Source: Haloferax marinum
GTDB lineage: Archaea > Halobacteriota > Halobacteria > Halobacteriales > Haloferacaceae
NCBI RefSeq assembly: GCF_009674625.1
Contig: NZ_WKJQ01000001.1
Location: 1,612,001 to 1,676,000, forward strand
Direction of reading: 5' to 3'
Length of the DNA stretch: 64,000 nucleotides
Numbering within the stretch: position 1 is the first letter of the stretch; each line of letters starts with the position of its first letter. The position numbers and the translations under genes were made by a program. This document shows, in pieces, positions 61,402 through 64,000 of this stretch. The notes beneath the pieces are model-generated. The model had not been told where the DNA came from and searched no databases. It saw nothing but the letters and a program-made list of their open reading frames with translations.

Positions 61402-63402
61402 GTGAACGACCGGACGAGCGCGCTCGACTCGGTCGTCTTCGGCGTCGACATCCAGAGCGGCGACGTGCGGGGCGACGCCCCGTCGTACGCACTGGTCGTC
61501 GTCGACACCCGAGACACCGCGTCAGACGAGGTCCGAATCGAACGAGACGTCGTCTCCTTCCGCAAGTTACGTCGCCTCATCGAGCGCGACGAACCTGCAA
61601 TCGTCGCGACGGACAACATGTACGAACTCGCGACTGACAAAGACGACTTAGTTCGTTTCCTTCGATGGCTTCCCCACGGGACCCGACTGGTACAGGTCAC
61701 GGGGGCCGAACGTCCCGAACCCCTCTCTCGAGTCGCGTCGCGACACGGCGTCCCCTACGGGAAAGACCCGATGAAAGAAGCGGAGGCGGCCGCCAGACTC
61801 GCCCTCGCGAACGTCGGCTACGAGGTCGTCGCCTTCGAGAACACGACCACGGTCAAAGTCTCTCGCGGGCGCTCGACTGGCAAAGGCGGATGGAGCCAAG
61901 ACCGCTACACGCGGCGCATCCACGGCTCTGTGAAACAGCAGTCCCGCGAGGTCGAGTCTGCGCTCAAAGAGGCGAATCTCGAATTCGAGCGCGACGTGAC
62001 CGAAAAGTACGGTGGCTACTCGCAGGCGCTGTTCACCGTCGAAGGCCGACCACAGGACATCCCCGTCTCGACCCACCGCTCGGGCGACACCCGCATCGAA
62101 ATCGAGCGGGAGCGCCGCGATGGCGTCGAGTTCGAACCGCTCGTCAAGCGTCGCGACCGAGTCATCGTCGGCATCGACCCCGGAACGACCACCGCCGTCG
62201 CAGTCGTGGGACTGGACGGCCGCGTCCTCGATATCCACTCCACTCGAACCGCCGACACCCCGACGATTATCGAATGGCTCATCGAGCGCGGCCGACCGAC
62301 GCTCGTCGCCGCCGACGTGAACCCCATGCCCGAGACCGTCGAGAAGTTCCGCCGGAGTTTCGACGCCGCCGGGTGGGCACCGCCGAGCGACATCCCGGTC
62401 GACGAAAAGCTCCACCGCACCCGCGACGTGAACTACGAGAACGACCACGAGCGCGACGCACTCGCCGCCGCGCTATTTGCGTTCGACGACCACGAAGACC
62501 AGTTCGAACGCATCTCGCGGAAAGTCCCCGCCGACGTGGACCGCGAGGAAGTCATCGCACGCGTCCTCACGAGCGAGGAGTCCGTGGAGGCCGTCCTCCG
62601 TGAGATGAACGACGACGACGCGAGCGGTGGCGACGACACCGAGCGTGAGCAACAGGAACAACCGGAACTCTCCCCCGAACAGCGACAGATTCGCAACCTG
62701 AAGTCACGCGTCGAGCGACTGGAATCTCACGTCGAAGACCTCAACGAGACGCTCGACGAGAAGAACGAGACCATCGAGGAGTACAAGAAAGAACTCTCTG
62801 ACGCCCGTCGCGAAGAGCGTCGTGAGGCACGCGAGCGCCGGGAGGTCAACCGCCTCGAACGCGAAAACGGGCGATTAGAGCGGACGGTCGAGTCACTCGA
62901 AGCCGAGAAAGACGAACTCGCAGAGAAACTCGACCGCCTCAAGTCGCTGTGGAAACTCGACCACTCGAACTTCGACGACGTGAACACCGAGGGCAACCTC
63001 GCACCCGTGAAAATCGTCGAGCAGTTCACGAACGGTGCGCTCGACCACACCGTCGAAGAGTACGGCATCGCTGCCGGCGACGTGGTCTACCTCCGTGACG
63101 CGAGTGGGGCGGGGCGAACGACGGCAGAACGACTCGCCGCGTTCGACCCACGAGCAGTCATTCGGTCTGGCAATCTCTCGGAAGTCGCAGACGAAGTGCT
63201 CTTCGAGGCCGAAGTGCCGGTCGCACCCGCCGACGACGTGACCATCCAAGAGATAGACGAACTCGCCGTCGCCCGCAAAGATGAGATTGCTGCTGCAATC
63301 GATGCGTGGGAAGAACGCGCCGAAGAACGCCGCAAGGAGAAACAGAAGTCGATGGTCGACCAGATTATCTCGGAGCATCGGGCCGAGAACAGACGACAGT
63401 AG
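61402..63402 (+). CDS. DUF460-family RNase H-fold protein with coiled coil
   Basis: A 666-residue protein. The N-terminal about 240 residues form a first domain (VFGVDIQSGDVRG, AIVATDNMYELATDKDDLVRFLRWLP). From residue 254 an RNase H/RuvC-like module has VIVGIDPGTTTAVAVV with Asp259, LVAADVNPMPE and HERDALAAALFA with Asp352. Residues about 425-515 are a long charged coiled coil, and a C-terminal domain follows. Acidic catalytic positions are kept, so a nuclease role is possible. The family is archaeal and largely uncharacterised. Confidence 0.85.
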   Translation: MNDRTSALDSVVFGVDIQSGDVRGDAPSYALVVVDTRDTASDEVRIERDVVSFRKLRRLIERDEPAIVATDNMYELATDKDDLVRFLRWLPHGTRLVQVTGAERPEPLSRVASRHGVPYGKDPMKEAEAAARLALANVGYEVVAFENTTTVKVSRGRSTGKGGWSQDRYTRRIHGSVKQQSREVESALKEANLEFERDVTEKYGGYSQALFTVEGRPQDIPVSTHRSGDTRIEIERERRDGVEFEPLVKRRDRVIVGIDPGTTTAVAVVGLDGRVLDIHSTRTADTPTIIEWLIERGRPTLVAADVNPMPETVEKFRRSFDAAGWAPPSDIPVDEKLHRTRDVNYENDHERDALAAALFAFDDHEDQFERISRKVPADVDREEVIARVLTSEESVEAVLREMNDDDASGGDDTEREQQEQPELSPEQRQIRNLKSRVERLESHVEDLNETLDEKNETIEEYKKELSDARREERREARERREVNRLERENGRLERTVESLEAEKDELAEKLDRLKSLWKLDHSNFDDVNTEGNLAPVKIVEQFTNGALDHTVEEYGIAAGDVVYLRDASGAGRTTAERLAAFDPRAVIRSGNLSEVADEVLFEAEVPVAPADDVTIQEIDELAVARKDEIAAAIDAWEERAEERRKEKQKSMVDQIISEHRAENRRQ

Positions 63403-63411
63403 ATTCCATTC

Positions 63412-63723
63412 TTAGCTCGCCACGTCGTCGCCACCCGTCAACCCACCGACGACGAAATAAATCGCCGCTCCAACGAGCGGGACGAAAAAGGCGAGCGCCG
63501 CCCAGAACGTCGCGTTCCGCCCTTTGAACGTCGCGTCCTTGTGAACTCGATAGGGCAGGTAGATGTGAAAGACGAGGAAGTAGACGGCGAACCCGAGGAT
63601 GTACGGGAGGAGGTCACCACCGCGCACCGACGCCCACATGACTGCCAAGAGGCCGAAGACAGTGAGCATGAGCGCGGCGAAGATGACAACCGGCGCGCGC
63701 GTTCGAGTACCTTGGTCGGACAT
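63412..63723 (-). CDS. Small three-helix membrane protein (PLDc_N-like)
   Basis: A 103-residue protein. Helices VVIFAALMLTVFGLLAVMWASV, LLPYILGFAVYFLVFHIYLPYRV and ATFWAALAFFVPLVGAAIYFVVGGL are separated by short charged loops. The pattern ending in FFVPLVGAAIYF resembles the phospholipase D-nuclease N-terminal (PLDc_N) mini-domain, which is often found alone. ATG 63723 is taken rather than GTG 63726. Its end lies 10 nt from the convergent DUF460 stop. Confidence 0.7.
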   Translation of the reverse strand: MSDQGTRTRAPVVIFAALMLTVFGLLAVMWASVRGGDLLPYILGFAVYFLVFHIYLPYRVHKDATFKGRNATFWAALAFFVPLVGAAIYFVVGGLTGGDDVAS

Positions 63724-63813
63724 CACCCGGAGTTAGAACCGGGAGGTGTTGTCGGTTTCGCCAGCGAGCGGCGTTCCAGAAGTCATATCCCACATCCCCG
63801 ACACCGAACACGT

Positions 63814-64000
63814 ATGGACGCATACGACCTGATCACTCGGAACGCCTCCGAAGTGGTCACGGAGGACGAAGTGCGCGCGCTGGCCGACGACCCCGAGGGC
63901 AAGCGAGCGTACGTGGGCTACGAGCCTTCTGGTGTCCTCCACATCGGTCACATGCTCACCGCCAACAAGCTCATCGACCTCCAAGACGCGGGCTTCGAGG
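63814..64000 (+). CDS. tyrS: Tyrosyl-tRNA synthetase (5' part)
   Basis: The gene runs off the right edge. The visible 62 residues start MDAYDLITRNASEVVTEDE and contain AYVGYEPSGVLHIGHMLTANKLIDLQ, the HIGH signature of an archaeal class I TyrRS. The rest is outside the window. Confidence 0.92.
   Translation, partial: MDAYDLITRNASEVVTEDEVRALADDPEGKRAYVGYEPSGVLHIGHMLTANKLIDLQDAGFE

Overview
The window is high-GC, gene-dense archaeal DNA with strong G/C preference at third codon positions and acidic proteins. It carries archaeal or eukaryote-type informational genes (TBP, PCNA, two replication factor C small subunits, primase large subunit, Orc1/Cdc6, Hjc) and several families typical of Halobacteria. 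Gene content and the adjacency of rfcA with a SAMP2-like ubiquitin-fold gene, and of rfcC with asd and rnz, point to Haloferax or a close relative. This assignment rests on recalled gene order and sequence similarity, not on a search. Many starts (ATG or GTG) lie about 25-32 nt downstream of an A/T-rich TATA-like element, as expected for leaderless haloarchaeal mRNAs, and I used this to choose starts.

Layout. 1-8.2 kb: end of a membrane protein, a membrane Fe-S oxidoreductase (probable ETF:menaquinone oxidoreductase), ferritin-like, VOC and ferredoxin proteins, a glutaryl-CoA-type acyl-CoA dehydrogenase, a class I glutamine amidotransferase, an alpha/beta hydrolase without its nucleophile and a haloarchaeal DUF protein. 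8.2-16.6 kb: alaS, tspO, a GAF-GAF-PAS histidine kinase, rfcA, a SAMP2-like modifier with two extra residues after its GG, a CxxC peroxiredoxin-like protein and a GNAT. 16.7-22.3 kb: winged-helix protein, phosphohexomutase, GIY-YIG, zinc-ribbon, larB, a single-histone-fold protein, rpiA and an Orc1/Cdc6 paralogue. 22.4-29.1 kb: small membrane proteins, an unidentified permease, a MutS-like ATPase, larE, a histidine phosphatase and a SRPBCC protein. 29.2-34.2 kb: divergent tatCo/tatCt, then a ribbon-helix-helix regulator coupled to a queuosine-precursor-type transporter. 34.3-43.4 kb: rlmE, arsenate reductase, pcn, histidine kinase, MFS exporter, priL and hjc. 43.5-52.9 kb: an unusual histidine kinase, the SAH/deoxyadenosine salvage genes (ahcY, wHTH, amidohydrolase), hisG, CPBP protease and tbp. 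53-64 kb: trmG10, asd with a broken partial copy nearby, rfcC, rnz, PhzF, SPFH protein, a DUF460 RNase H-fold protein and the 5' part of tyrS.

Functional themes. Replication and repair genes (rfcA, rfcC, pcn, priL, orc, hjc, mutS-like) are scattered through the window. tRNA/rRNA maturation (alaS, tyrS, trmG10, rnz, rlmE, queuosine/archaeosine precursor uptake), fatty or amino-acid oxidation (Fe-S oxidoreductase plus acyl-CoA dehydrogenase), nickel-pincer cofactor synthesis (larB, larE) and S-adenosylhomocysteine turnover are the other coherent groups. I see no rRNA, tRNA, CRISPR array, insertion sequence or prophage. Four intergenic minisatellite-like tandem arrays (periods 19, 22, 26 and 26 bp) and a two-copy 20-bp repeat before pcn are the most obvious non-coding structure.
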